A stretch of 64,000 nt of DNA from Cohnella hashimotonis (GTDB taxonomy: Bacteria > Bacillota > Bacilli > Paenibacillales > Paenibacillaceae): positions 1,240,001 to 1,304,000 of the forward strand of contig NZ_JAGRPV010000001.1 of NCBI RefSeq assembly GCF_030014955.1, read 5' to 3'. Below the pieces are notes generated by a model, which worked only from the letters and a program-made list of their open reading frames with translations, was not told the DNA's origin and ran no database searches. Positions 25,971 to 35,292 of the stretch are shown here, in pieces (positions within the stretch are counted from its first letter, which is position 1; every line of letters starts with the position of its first letter). A program made the position numbers and the translations under genes.

Positions 25971-26996
25971 ATGAGAAAAATCAACATCGGCATCATCGGC
26001 ATGGGCCGGATCGGCCGGATTCACGCGGACAACCTGCTGCGCGACCCGCAGGCGGCGCTCGTCGCGATCAGCGATCCGTACGCGGGCGAAGAGCTGCGCG
26101 AATGGGCTGCGGCCCGGGGCATCGCGATCGCGGACAGCGACGCGCTTCTCGACGACCCGGCGATCGACGCGGTATTCATCTGCTCCTCCACGGACACGCA
26201 TGTCCCGTTCATCAAGCGGGCGGCGGCGAACGGCAAGCACATTTTCTGCGAAAAGCCCGTCAGCATGGATCTGTCCGCGACGGAGGAGGCGCTCGAAGCC
26301 GTCCGTATCGCGGGCGTTCAGCTGCAGGTGGGCTTCAATCGCCGGTTCGACCACAACTTCAAGCGCGTCCGCGATCATGTGCTGGAGGGATCGGCGGGCG
26401 AGCCGCACATGATCCGGATCACCTCCCGGGACCCTGCGCCGCCTCCTGCCGATTACATCAAAGTGTCGGGCGGCATCTACATGGATATGATGATCCACGA
26501 CTTCGACATGGCGCGTTATCTGTCGGGCCGCGAGGTCGAGGAAGTGTTCGCGCAGGGCGCCGTGCTGGTCGATCCGGTATTCGCGGCGCACGGCGACGTA
26601 GATACCGCGATCGTCACGCTGCGCTTCGAGGGCGGCGCGCTCGGCGTCATCGACTGCAGCCGGCGGGCGGCTTACGGCTACGACCAGCGCGCGGAAGTGT
26701 TCGGTTCCGGCGGCAGCGTCGCGGCGGCCAACGACTATCCGAACACCGCGGTGGTGGCGACGAAGGAGGGAGTGCGGAGCGACAAGCCGCTCCATTTTTT
26801 CCTCGAACGCTACAATGGCGCCTATATCGAAGAAACGCGGCAATTCATCGACTGTCTGCTGAACGGAACGCCGGTGCCGGTGAGCGGCGAAGACGCCTAC
26901 CGGGCCGAACGGATCGCGCTGGCGTCCAAGTTGTCGGCCAAGTATAAACGCATCGTGAAGCTGTCCGACCTGGACAGCTTGCGGGAAGGAATGTGA
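25971..26996 (+). CDS. iolG: Inositol 2-dehydrogenase
   Basis: The 341-residue GFO/IDH/MocA oxidoreductase has an N-terminal Rossmann motif GMGRIGRIHADN (residues 10-21), the conserved EKPVS lysine motif near 96 and the catalytic segment MDMMIHDFDMARYL near 170. These are the lysine, aspartate and histidine positions of IolG. It oxidises myo-inositol (or a stereoisomer) to 2-keto-inositol with NAD. Its place between iolA and iolB supports IolG rather than another sugar dehydrogenase, though the preferred isomer cannot be read from sequence. Confidence 0.88.
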   Translation: MRKINIGIIGMGRIGRIHADNLLRDPQAALVAISDPYAGEELREWAAARGIAIADSDALLDDPAIDAVFICSSTDTHVPFIKRAAANGKHIFCEKPVSMDLSATEEALEAVRIAGVQLQVGFNRRFDHNFKRVRDHVLEGSAGEPHMIRITSRDPAPPPADYIKVSGGIYMDMMIHDFDMARYLSGREVEEVFAQGAVLVDPVFAAHGDVDTAIVTLRFEGGALGVIDCSRRAAYGYDQRAEVFGSGGSVAAANDYPNTAVVATKEGVRSDKPLHFFLERYNGAYIEETRQFIDCLLNGTPVPVSGEDAYRAERIALASKLSAKYKRIVKLSDLDSLREGM

Positions 26997-27000
26997 GCAT

Positions 27001-27810
27001 ATGTCCGAATTAATCGTGCGTCCGGCGCCCGTGCCGGATAAGGACGGACGCCTGCTGTCGGTAACGCCGGCCTCCGCGGGCTGGGACTATGTCGGTTTCG
27101 AGGCTTACAGATTGGAGCCGGGGGCGACGCTGAGTCTAGAAACCGGGGACCGGGAGTACTGCCTGGTGCTGCTGTCGGGAAAAGCGCATATCGCGACGGC
27201 GGACGGCGAGTGGAGGGACGTCGGCGGGCGAATGGACGTGTTCGAAGGCACGCCGCCCTATTCGGTCTATGTGCCGGCGGGCAACCGATTCGCCGTCGAG
27301 GCGCTGACGCCGCTCGAGCTGGCGGTGTGCGCCGCCCCCGGCGGGGAAGGCCGCGCCTCGCGCCTCATCGCGCCGGCAGACGTCGGCGCGGAGGTCCGGG
27401 GCAGTGGGTCGACGCAGCGCTATATCCACAACATTTTACCCGAATCGGAACCGGCCGACAGTCTCCTCGTCGTCGAAGTATTCACGCCGGCCGGCCACTG
27501 GTCCAGCTATCCGCCGCACAAGCACGACCGCGACGCGCTGCCGGACGAATCGCTGCTCGAGGAAACGTACTACTTCCGCGTCAAACCGGAGCAGGGCTTT
27601 GCCGTCCAGCGCGTCTACACGGACGACCGCTCGCTCGACGAGACGCTGGCCGTCGGAGACGGGCAGACGGTGCTGGTGCCGAAGGGCTATCATCCGGTGT
27701 CCGCGCCGCCCGGCTACGAGGTGTACTATCTTAACGTGATGGCGGGGCCGGAGCGCGTATGGCGGTTCCACAACGACCCGGACCATGCCTGGATCGCAAA
27801 GAAAAGCTGA
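27001..27810 (+). CDS. iolB: 5-deoxy-glucuronate isomerase
   Basis: The 269-residue bicupin converts 5-deoxy-glucuronate to 2-deoxy-5-keto-gluconate in the inositol pathway. Metal-binding cupin residues are visible in SSYPPHKHDRD (near 163-173), with the following ETYYFRV strand and the late KGYHPVSAPPGYEVYYLNVM segment, all typical of IolB. It starts 5 bp after iolG stops and ends 13 bp before the GH95 gene, so the operon continues into the glycosidase. Confidence 0.92.
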   Translation: MSELIVRPAPVPDKDGRLLSVTPASAGWDYVGFEAYRLEPGATLSLETGDREYCLVLLSGKAHIATADGEWRDVGGRMDVFEGTPPYSVYVPAGNRFAVEALTPLELAVCAAPGGEGRASRLIAPADVGAEVRGSGSTQRYIHNILPESEPADSLLVVEVFTPAGHWSSYPPHKHDRDALPDESLLEETYYFRVKPEQGFAVQRVYTDDRSLDETLAVGDGQTVLVPKGYHPVSAPPGYEVYYLNVMAGPERVWRFHNDPDHAWIAKKS

Positions 27811-27822
27811 CGAGGTGCAGGG

Positions 27823-30354
27823 ATGAAACTCCAATACGACAAGCCTGCGGCCGTCTGGACGGAGGCGCTGCCGCTCGGCAACGGGCGGCTCGGCGCGATG
27901 CAGTTCGGCGGTGCGGAGCGCGAGCGGATCGGGCTCAACGAAGACACGCTATGGTCCGGCTATCCGAGGGAAGTGAACAATCCGGCGGCGCTGCAGGCGC
28001 TCCCGCGGGTGCGCGAGCTCGTCCGGCAGGGCCGGTATGCAGACGCCGATCTCGCCTGCAAGGAGATGATGGGGGCGTACACGCAGTCGTACTTGCCGCT
28101 CGGCGATCTTCAACTGCGAATGGGACACGGAGATGTTTGCCGCGATTACCGGCGGTCGCTCGATCTGGGCGACGCGGTGTCACTGGTGGAATATAGCGTG
28201 GGCAACGTCCGTTATACGCGGGAGCTGTTCGCGTCGCATCCGGACCAGTCGCTCGTGCTGCGGCTGACGGCAAGCGTCCCCGGCACGATCGATCTGCATG
28301 CGACGCTGGACAGTCCGCTGCGGCATGCGGTCGGGGCCGAGGACGGGCGCCTGGTCATGCGCGGCATGGCGCCGGAGCATGTCGATCCGTCGTACTACGA
28401 GACGGATCGGCCTATCGTCTTCGCCAACGGCGACGACGCGCAGGCGATGCGGTTCGCCTGCTGCCTGCAGGCGATCGCCGAGGGAGGCTCGGTCGGCGCG
28501 GAGGCGGACGGGATTCGCGTACGCGGCGCGAACGCGGTGACGCTGATCGTCGCCGCGGCCACCGGGTTCGCGGGACCTGCGCGCGTGCCGGGCGCCGACG
28601 GCCGGGATGCGGGTGCGATCGCGCTTGCGATTGCCGGGCACGCGGCGGCTCAGCCTTACGAGAGGCTGAAGGCTGCGCATATCGTGGATTATCGTGCGCT
28701 GTTCGATCGGGTGAAGCTTGAGCTGGGCGACAAAAACGCAAACGGCGAAGGCGGCACGGAAACGAACGAGGACTCGGGGGCAATCGGGGCTGCCTCGACA
28801 GACTTGCTTGCGGATCAGCCTGCGGACTTGCCCGCAGACTTGCCCGCAGACCTGCCTCCAGACCTGCCGACGGACGAATGGCTCGCCACCTGCGGCGCGG
28901 ACGATCCCCGCTTCGTCACGCTGCTTTTCGAATATGGCCGTTACCTCTTGATCGCGAGCTCGCGCCCCGGCACGCAGCCCGCAAACCTGCAGGGCATCTG
29001 GAACGCGTCGACGCGCCCGCCCTGGAGCAGCAACTGGACGCTGAACATCAACGCCCAGATGAACTACTGGCCGGCGGAAACGGCCAATCTGGCCGAATGC
29101 CATCAGCCGCTGCTCGACTTCATCGGCACGCTGTCCCGCAGCGGGCGGAGAACCGCACAGCTGCACTATGGCGCGCGAGGCTGGGTCGCCCATCACAACG
29201 CGGATATATGGGGCCACACGGCGCCGGTCGGCGACTTCGGCCACGGCGACGCGAGCTGGACGATGTGGCCGATGGGCGGCGTCTGGCTGGCCCAACATCT
29301 GTGGGAGCGCTACGCCTTCGGGCGTGACGAGAAGTATCTGCGGGATACCGCCTACCCGATCATGCGGGATGCGGCGCTGTTCGTCCTCGATTTCCTGACC
29401 GAAGACGAAGCAGGCAACCTTGTGACCAATCCGTCCACCTCGCCGGAAAATCGTTTTCTGACGTCGGACGGTCCAGCCAGCGTCTCAATGGCTTCTACGA
29501 TGGACCTGTCGCTGATCTGGGACTTGTTCACCAACTGCATCGAGGCCGCGCAGGCGCTCGGCAGCGAGGGGGAATTCGCAGCGCAGCTCGCGCAGGCGAG
29601 AGAACGGCTCTACCCGCTGCGGATCGGGAAGGACGGACGGCTGCAGGAGTGGTGCGGGGAGTTCGAGGAGGAAGATCCGCATCACCGGCATACGTCCCAT
29701 CTGTTCGGCGTCCATCCGGGCAGGCAGCTCACCGCGCGGGAGACGCCAGATCTGTTTGCCGCGGCGCGCAAGTCGCTGGAAATGCGCGGCGACGAGGGCA
29801 CGGGCTGGAGTCTCGGCTGGAAAATCGCGTTCTGGGCCCGCTTCGGCGACGGCGACCGCGCGCTGCGGCTGCTGAAGCAGCTCACGCGGCTCGTACACGA
29901 GGACGATCGTGGCCCGCAGCACGGGGGACTGTACCCGAATCTGTTCGATGCGCATCCGCCCTTCCAGATCGACGGCAACTTCGCGGCGACCGCCGGCATC
30001 GCGGAGATGCTGGTGCAGTCGCACCAGCCGTTCATCGAACTGCTGCCTGCGTTGCCTGACGCTTGGCGCGAAGGGAGCGTCCGCGGCCTGCGGGCGCGCG
30101 GGGGCTTCGAGGTTGGCTTGCGGTGGGCAAGGGGGAGGCTGCTCGAAGCGACGATCGTATCGATGCGCGGCCTGCCTTGCGCCGTGGCCGTGCCCGGCGG
30201 CGCTTTTCTAACGGTGTCTATGGACGACGGCGCGCCATTCGATGCACATTCGTCCGCGGACGGCATCGTCCGCTTCGATACGCAGGAAGGCCGCATCTAT
30301 TCGGTCAAGCTGCGTGCGGAGGCGACGCGCGAGGAAGGAGTGGCTTTTAAATGA
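27823..30354 (+). CDS. GH95 glycoside hydrolase (alpha-L-fucosidase/galactosidase type)
   Basis: The 843-residue protein starts with the GH95 N-terminal domain ([25 protein letters not shown]). Its catalytic (alpha/alpha)6 barrel shows NLQGIWN...[12 protein letters not shown] (near 390-425), with the paired Asn of the family. It also has [13 protein letters not shown] (near 552), [10 protein letters not shown] and [12 protein letters not shown] (near 665). GH95 enzymes invert alpha-1,2-linked L-fucose or L-galactose. An in-frame 12-bp tandem repeat (28801-28875) inserts a DLPA-rich stretch near residues 327-351. There is no signal peptide. It follows iolB by 12 bp and overlaps the HAD gene by 4 bp, so it belongs to the operon. 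The exact substrate is unknown. Confidence 0.85.
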   Translation: MKLQYDKPAAVWTEALPLGNGRLGAMQFGGAERERIGLNEDTLWSGYPREVNNPAALQALPRVRELVRQGRYADADLACKEMMGAYTQSYLPLGDLQLRMGHGDVCRDYRRSLDLGDAVSLVEYSVGNVRYTRELFASHPDQSLVLRLTASVPGTIDLHATLDSPLRHAVGAEDGRLVMRGMAPEHVDPSYYETDRPIVFANGDDAQAMRFACCLQAIAEGGSVGAEADGIRVRGANAVTLIVAAATGFAGPARVPGADGRDAGAIALAIAGHAAAQPYERLKAAHIVDYRALFDRVKLELGDKNANGEGGTETNEDSGAIGAASTDLLADQPADLPADLPADLPPDLPTDEWLATCGADDPRFVTLLFEYGRYLLIASSRPGTQPANLQGIWNASTRPPWSSNWTLNINAQMNYWPAETANLAECHQPLLDFIGTLSRSGRRTAQLHYGARGWVAHHNADIWGHTAPVGDFGHGDASWTMWPMGGVWLAQHLWERYAFGRDEKYLRDTAYPIMRDAALFVLDFLTEDEAGNLVTNPSTSPENRFLTSDGPASVSMASTMDLSLIWDLFTNCIEAAQALGSEGEFAAQLAQARERLYPLRIGKDGRLQEWCGEFEEEDPHHRHTSHLFGVHPGRQLTARETPDLFAAARKSLEMRGDEGTGWSLGWKIAFWARFGDGDRALRLLKQLTRLVHEDDRGPQHGGLYPNLFDAHPPFQIDGNFAATAGIAEMLVQSHQPFIELLPALPDAWREGSVRGLRARGGFEVGLRWARGRLLEATIVSMRGLPCAVAVPGGAFLTVSMDDGAPFDAHSSADGIVRFDTQEGRIYSVKLRAEATREEGVAFK
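28801..28875 (+). repeat. In-frame 12-bp minisatellite inside the GH95 gene
   Basis: Six units of the type GACTTGCCCGCA follow one another and encode repeated Asp-Leu-Pro-Ala. The unit length is a multiple of three, so gain or loss keeps the frame. Confidence 0.85.
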
Positions 30355-31742
30355 GTGAAATAAGCGGGCGAGGACAACGGAGACGGCTCATTCTCTTTCT
30401 GGACAGCGGCGACACGATCGTCGACGAATCGACGGAGATCCGGGATGCGGACGGCATCGTCGTCAGCGCCGAGCTGATCCCCGGCGCCGACGCCATGGTG
30501 AAGACGCTGCACGAGCGGGGCTTCACGCTGGCGCTCGTCGCGGACGGCGACGCCCAGTCGTTTAAGAACGTTTACCGGCAGCACGGGCTGTACGACTATT
30601 TTGAAGCGATGATCTACTCGGAAAACATCAAGGCGGTCAAACCGAGCGCGCGCATGTTCAAAGCCGCGCTCGGCGCGCTCGAGCTCGGCGAAGAAGATTG
30701 CAGCCGCGTCGCGATGGTCGGCAACAACCTGAGCCGGGACGTCAAGGGCGCCAACGCGCTCGGCATCGCGAGCGTCCATATCGGATGGACGCCGCGCTAT
30801 CCGCGCGACCCGGCCGACGAGAGCGAGCGGCCGGACTATACGATCGGCGAGCCGATTGCGTTGGTGCAGCTGGCGGAAAAGCTGGACGCGCGTCTCGCCG
30901 CGGGGCTCGGCGCCCGCCCGGACGCCTTCCCTGCCCGGGCGGCAAGTATCCTGTCCGTGCATTCGCCTGCGCATGACGGCAGCCCGACAGATGGCAACCC
31001 CGCAGACGGCAATCCCGCAGATGGCAACATCTCAGACGGCAATCCCGCAGACGGCAGTCCCGCGGACGGCAGTTCCGCGGACCTGCCCTGGCAAACGCTT
31101 GCTTCGCGCTACGCGCCGATCCTGCTGCTGGACGCGCGGGAGCCGTTTCGTCCGATCCGGGCGGGCATCACCGTATTCCGCAAAGACGGTCCCTCGCCCT
31201 CTTTTAACCGGCAGATCCTCCTGGACCCGGGACGGCATGCCTGCGTCATCGAATACGCGATTTATTGGGACTACGACATTCAGCATCTGTACGATCTGGA
31301 GCATGTCTGGATCTACGTCGGCCACCAGGGAGAAGTCGTTTCCTGCGAAGCCAGCTTTCACGGCAGGCGGCTGCTCGGGCTGAATCGCAGCCGGGACAAT
31401 CTCGTCGACAGCCGTGTGCGGCTGTACGTGCAGCCGGGCAAGCACGCGATGTCGCCGATCGAGGACGCGCTGCACCTGCTCCCGGACCTGACGTCCTGCT
31501 GCATGGAGAACGCAGGGACGGGCGGTCTGCTGGAGCCCGCGATGTTCGCCGGCGAGTTCCGGGCGGGGGCGCCTGCCGATGTGGATGTTCTCGCCGAGCG
31601 GCATTTGCGGGATTTCGGCTTCATCCCGAGCTTCGACTATGCGCCTTGGTCCTGGCCGGCGGACGCGTTCGTGCGCTGGGAGGCGCTGCGCGAGGAGATT
31701 CCCGTCCGCATGCGGAGCCTGATCGCGCAAATCGCAGAGTGA
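30351..31742 (+). CDS. HAD hydrolase fused to an uncharacterised C-terminal domain
   Basis: The 463-residue protein has an N-terminal HAD phosphatase-like domain. Motif I is altered to LDSGDTIVD (residues 17-25), motif III is KPSARMF near 99, and motif IV is [13 protein letters not shown] near 122. The canonical DxD nucleophile pair is replaced by DSGD, so activity is uncertain. A linker of seven 15-bp repeats ([13 protein letters not shown], residues about 209-243) leads to a C-terminal domain with [11 protein letters not shown] and VQPGKHAM. I do not recognise it confidently, though the pattern recalls Vps62-like domains. It starts inside the GH95 stop codon (ATGA), so the two are coupled. 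It closes the operon. Confidence 0.7.
   Translation: MSEISGRGQRRRLILFLDSGDTIVDESTEIRDADGIVVSAELIPGADAMVKTLHERGFTLALVADGDAQSFKNVYRQHGLYDYFEAMIYSENIKAVKPSARMFKAALGALELGEEDCSRVAMVGNNLSRDVKGANALGIASVHIGWTPRYPRDPADESERPDYTIGEPIALVQLAEKLDARLAAGLGARPDAFPARAASILSVHSPAHDGSPTDGNPADGNPADGNISDGNPADGSPADGSSADLPWQTLASRYAPILLLDAREPFRPIRAGITVFRKDGPSPSFNRQILLDPGRHACVIEYAIYWDYDIQHLYDLEHVWIYVGHQGEVVSCEASFHGRRLLGLNRSRDNLVDSRVRLYVQPGKHAMSPIEDALHLLPDLTSCCMENAGTGGLLEPAMFAGEFRAGAPADVDVLAERHLRDFGFIPSFDYAPWSWPADAFVRWEALREEIPVRMRSLIAQIAE
30975..31079 (+). repeat. In-frame 15-bp minisatellite in the HAD fusion gene
   Basis: Seven units of the type GACGGCAATCCCGCA encode an Asp-Gly-Asn-Pro-Ala linker between the two domains. 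Confidence 0.9.
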
Positions 31743-31791
31743 ACCTGGTGTCATTGTTCTTTATCCCTTTCCGACCGATTGGCGGTTTAAA

Positions 31792-31972
31792 TACCTGCGT
31801 TTATACATGTATTATCTGCCAGCGCGCGACACTTGATGAAATGCCTGCAAATATGCAGGTAAATGCAAAGCGTAAACCCGAAATCGGGCTGATGAGGGAA
31901 AATACCTGCGTTTTTGCATCTATCCTGTCCCAAAGGGGCGACATCGGCAAAAAAAGATGTATATTTGCAGGC
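31792..31972. repeat. Two 70-bp inverted-repeat elements
   Basis: The 503-bp gap 31743-32245 has no credible gene. Two elements of about 70 bp (31792-31861 and 31903-31972) each begin TACCTGCGTTT, with a central GCGACA and a right end GCAGGTA or GCAGGC, so each can fold back on itself. They are 41 bp apart and related to 16532-16714. Confidence 0.7.
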
Positions 31973-32092
31973 TTTGCGGAGGAGGAACGACGGTGGCGAC
32001 GATGCGCGAGCCTAAACGAACGGCTGTCGGATGAGCCCGCGCTAGGCGTTCCGCGCAACTCCAGTTTCGGAAACCTCCAAACTTAAATAGGA

Positions 32093-32123
32093 CCGTCAGG
32101 GCGATCTTCCCCTGGCGGTTTTT
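32093..32123 (+). terminator. Rho-independent terminator after the repeat region
   Basis: CCGTCAGGG (32093-32101) pairs with CCCTGGCGG (32110-32118) and is followed by TTTTT. It may end the iol/GH95/HAD operon. Confidence 0.75.
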
Positions 32124-32193
32124 CTCGTGCCGGACAGATTCAAATCTTACTCCCCCCTGTCTCGGAAAATCGTCCGACTATGCCCGCGCAAGG

Positions 32194-32205
32194 CTGCGCT
32201 ATAAT
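32194..32205 (+). promoter_or_regulatory. Candidate promoter of the second kinase gene
   Basis: A perfect -10 TATAAT (32200-32205) lies 40 bp before the kinase start; the -35 is weak. Confidence 0.45.
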
Positions 32206-32245
32206 AAAGGGATTACGAGATTTAGCCATTGGAGGAGCGCGCAAC

Positions 32246-34009
32246 ATGATGAACCCGCTTCGCCGCTTCTTTCCGCTGCGCTCCCTGAGATCGCGCCTGG
32301 CGCTGTTCCTGACGATCGCGACCGTCGTCCCGGTCCTGTGGCTCGGGTATATTTCCTATCGCTGGATCTACATCGTGCAGACGGAGAAAATCCAGCGCGA
32401 TTGGATGGACAAGGCCTACCGCGAGCGGGACGAGCTGGAGCGCAAGCTGGACGAGCTTGGCCGGGTCTCGCAGCTGCTCGACGTCGAAGGTGGCATCGGG
32501 CGCGAGGTCGTCCGGTTTATCGGCAGCGCCGACCCGTACGAGCGCTCCATGCTGTACCGCGATATTAACGACTCGATCGCCAACGTTATCTTTTCCAACC
32601 CGAATCTCGGCCTTATGTTTTTCTACGACCCGGATCTGGCGGAGCCGGTGCTGTTCCCGAACCGGGAGGGCGGCGCCGCCTTGGATCTGCGATCGCTCAC
32701 GCCGTTTTATCGGCAGAAGCTGTTCACCTATTACGGCCCTTATCCGTCCTTCAGCCCCGAATCGGAAGCGAAGGGGCCCGTCTTTTCCCTGCTTCGCAAG
32801 CTGACGTACGGCCAGGGGAAGTCGCTGTACGCCTATGTAGAGACGAAGACGACAGGGCTTGAATCGCTGTTCGACGCGGCGGCCGCGGGCCGGAGCGATT
32901 ATCCCGTCTATCATGTGTTGACCGCTCCGAACGGGAACGTGGCCTACAGCAACCTGAAGGAAGCGGCGAAGGCGGGCGAATCGTACGCCGTGTCGTCCCG
33001 GCAGTACAAGACTTTCCGGGCGGACAGCGGGCACGGCTGGACGATCTATCAACTCATCCCCGTATCGGCGTACGACCGCGAGATGAACAAGTGGCTCCTG
33101 CAGTTCGTGCTGCTCGCTTCGCTGTCGATCTTGTTCGGCATCGCGCTTGCATGGGTCATCTGGCGGATGGTGTACCGTCCGATCCGCATCATGAATCGCG
33201 AGATCACCCGCTTCCGCTACAATCAGTCGCCGACGGGCGTATCCGCGACCGGCCTGCTGGAATTCAACCAGATGCTGGCCAACTTCCAATCGATGAGCCG
33301 CCGTATCGCCGAGCTGATCGCCGACGTCGAGGACAAGGAGAAACGCCGGGGGGAGCTGGAGGTGGAGAAAATTCTCGTCCAGATCAATCCCCATTTCCTG
33401 CACAATACGCTGAATACGATCCAGTGGCTCGCGCGCATGCAAGGACAGGCGAATATCGCGAAGCTGGTCTCGATTTTTACGCGGGTGCTGCACTACAATC
33501 TCGGGAAAAAGACGATCATCGTCACCGTGCGCGAGGAAGCCGAAGCGGTGCGGGACTATATCGAGCTCCAGAATATCCGCTACGACCATTCGTTTAACGT
33601 ATCGCTCGACATCGGCCCGGATTGCCTCGACGTGCCGATTCCGCGTTTCCTGCTGCAGCCGCTTGTCGAGAACGCGCTGTATCACGGCTTCGACGAGGAC
33701 GAGAGCGGCGAGATCGCCGTAACGATTCGCCGGGAGGCCCGGCATCTGCTGGTAGAGGTCGTCGATAACGGCAAGGGGATTCCGAGAGAGCGGCTCGAGG
33801 CGCTGCTCGAGACGGACGACGACAAGCTCAGGCGGTCGGGACTCGGGATCGGGCTTCGTTATGTGCGGAAAATGCTGGCGGTCTATTATGGATCGGCTGC
33901 GGAGCTCTCCATAGAGAGCGAACCGGGCGGGGGAACGCGGATCGCCATTCGACTGCCGGACGCGGTGAGAGGAGCGGAAGGACTTGATTCAAGCGTTGAT
34001 CGTAGATGA
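32246..34009 (+). CDS. YesM-type sensor histidine kinase (second)
   Basis: The 587-residue kinase has a first membrane segment near residues 17-36, an extracellular region to about 285, a second membrane segment near 287-308 and a HAMP linker. The phosphoacceptor motif [12 protein letters not shown] is near 380, and the GHKL ATPase shows [10 protein letters not shown] near 475, VVDNGKGIP near 508 and GLGIGLRYV near 535. It belongs to the same family as the kinase at 7520 but its sensor region differs, so the ligand should differ too. I placed the start at ATG 32246 with TTGGAGGAG upstream; the open frame extends 22 codons further without a good site. It overlaps its regulator by 26 bp. Confidence 0.9.
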   Translation: MMNPLRRFFPLRSLRSRLALFLTIATVVPVLWLGYISYRWIYIVQTEKIQRDWMDKAYRERDELERKLDELGRVSQLLDVEGGIGREVVRFIGSADPYERSMLYRDINDSIANVIFSNPNLGLMFFYDPDLAEPVLFPNREGGAALDLRSLTPFYRQKLFTYYGPYPSFSPESEAKGPVFSLLRKLTYGQGKSLYAYVETKTTGLESLFDAAAAGRSDYPVYHVLTAPNGNVAYSNLKEAAKAGESYAVSSRQYKTFRADSGHGWTIYQLIPVSAYDREMNKWLLQFVLLASLSILFGIALAWVIWRMVYRPIRIMNREITRFRYNQSPTGVSATGLLEFNQMLANFQSMSRRIAELIADVEDKEKRRGELEVEKILVQINPHFLHNTLNTIQWLARMQGQANIAKLVSIFTRVLHYNLGKKTIIVTVREEAEAVRDYIELQNIRYDHSFNVSLDIGPDCLDVPIPRFLLQPLVENALYHGFDEDESGEIAVTIRREARHLLVEVVDNGKGIPRERLEALLETDDDKLRRSGLGIGLRYVRKMLAVYYGSAAELSIESEPGGGTRIAIRLPDAVRGAEGLDSSVDRR

Positions 34010-35072
34010 CGAGAGCTTGGTGCGCAAGGGGATGCGCCTCTTTTTTCCATGGGAAAAGTACGGCGTCCAGATCGCGGGGGAAGCGGCAAACGGCGAGAAG
34101 GCGCTGGCGTTTATCCGGCGGCAGCCCGTGCAGCTGTTGCTGACCGATATTACGATGCCGGGCATGTCGGGAATGGAGCTGATCAAGCGGGCGAAGGAAT
34201 TGGCGCCGGCAATCAGCGTCGTCATTCTGACCTGTCATCAGGACTTCGACTTCATTCAGGAGGCGCTGCGTCTGGGGGCCGTCGACTATATCGTTAAAAC
34301 GCAGCTGGAGGAGCTCGACCTGGATGAGACGATGACGCGCATGCTGCGTGCCGTACGCCCGGAAGTGTCGACCGCGGATACGGCCGGCGGAGGAGAAGCG
34401 TCGGCCGGTCCAATCTCTTCCGCCGCTCCGTCCGCCGCATCGAACAGGGCGCAGATCCGGGGGATTGCCGAGCTGGCGGCAGGCGCGCTGTGGACACTGG
34501 ACGACGGGCGGTTCGCGGCGATGCTGGAGAAGGTCCGCGGCGCAAGCTCGCGCGAGGCGGCCGAATTGCACGGAGCGCTGGTCTCCGCATTCGCCCGCTG
34601 GCGGGAATGCTTGCCCATGTACGATTGGGCGCGTGAAGCGGCGGAGCGTATTCCGGCTGAGCCGCAGGATGCCGCGGCTTGGCTGCTCGGCCTCCGGGGG
34701 CGGCTGCAGCTGTGGCTCAGACGGTCGCATTACTCGGAGGACGTGCTGCTCGCGATCGTGAAGGCGGCCGATCTCATCGCGGAGCGGCGCAGCGGCGACG
34801 TAAAGCAGAGCGAGATCAGCCAAGCGGTTAACTTGAGTAAAAGCTACTTTAGCACGAGCTTCCGCGACATCATGCGCTTGACGTTTACGCAATACGTGCA
34901 ATACGTCAGCGTCTACGCCGCGAGGGACATGCTGCTGCTGACCAACCATCCGGTCTATCTGATCGCGGAGCGGTGCGGCTTCGCGGATCAGCGGTACTTC
35001 AGCAAAATGTTCAAGGAGCTGACCGGCCTGCTGCCGAGCGAATACAGGCAGCGTCATACGGGACGGGTCTGA
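33984..35072 (+). CDS. YesN-type AraC-family response regulator (second)
   Basis: The 362-residue protein has a receiver domain with phosphoacceptor Asp55 ([10 protein letters not shown]) and a C-terminal AraC domain (residues about 260-360). That domain carries two helix-turn-helix units ([15 protein letters not shown] and the [16 protein letters not shown] signature). The usual KP dipeptide of the receiver is KT here (YIVKTQLEE), as in several YesN-type proteins. Translation starts at a TTG inside the kinase gene, so the two are coupled. It probably activates the downstream importer operon (35293-40235). Confidence 0.88.
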   Translation: MIQALIVDDESLVRKGMRLFFPWEKYGVQIAGEAANGEKALAFIRRQPVQLLLTDITMPGMSGMELIKRAKELAPAISVVILTCHQDFDFIQEALRLGAVDYIVKTQLEELDLDETMTRMLRAVRPEVSTADTAGGGEASAGPISSAAPSAASNRAQIRGIAELAAGALWTLDDGRFAAMLEKVRGASSREAAELHGALVSAFARWRECLPMYDWAREAAERIPAEPQDAAAWLLGLRGRLQLWLRRSHYSEDVLLAIVKAADLIAERRSGDVKQSEISQAVNLSKSYFSTSFRDIMRLTFTQYVQYVSVYAARDMLLLTNHPVYLIAERCGFADQRYFSKMFKELTGLLPSEYRQRHTGRV

Positions 35073-35241
35073 TGATGCGCATCGGACCCGTCTTGCCGTT
35101 GATGCGCCGGCTGCTTGGGGGAGCGAAGAGGGCGATTCCGATCCTCGAACGGTGCGGCTCCGGTCTTGCGGCGCGAATCGCCGGACGATCGTCGTACCGG
35201 CCGCGAATGGCCGTCGCTCTCGGCATGGCCGGGCGCAAGCT

Positions 35242-35247
35242 TATAAT
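35242..35247 (+). promoter_or_regulatory. Candidate -10 of the second importer operon
   Basis: A perfect TATAAT lies 45 bp before the lipoprotein start. The -35 is poor, which would fit dependence on an activator such as the AraC-type regulator just upstream. Confidence 0.45.
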
Positions 35248-35292
35248 GACGAGGAGCCAGAAGGACACCATTACGGAGGGGTTGTTCACGAT

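Noticed and set aside
35063..35095. Hairpin at the end of the second response regulator gene as a terminator
   Set aside because: GACGGGTC and GACCCGTC pair across the stop codon, but no T run follows, so termination is doubtful.
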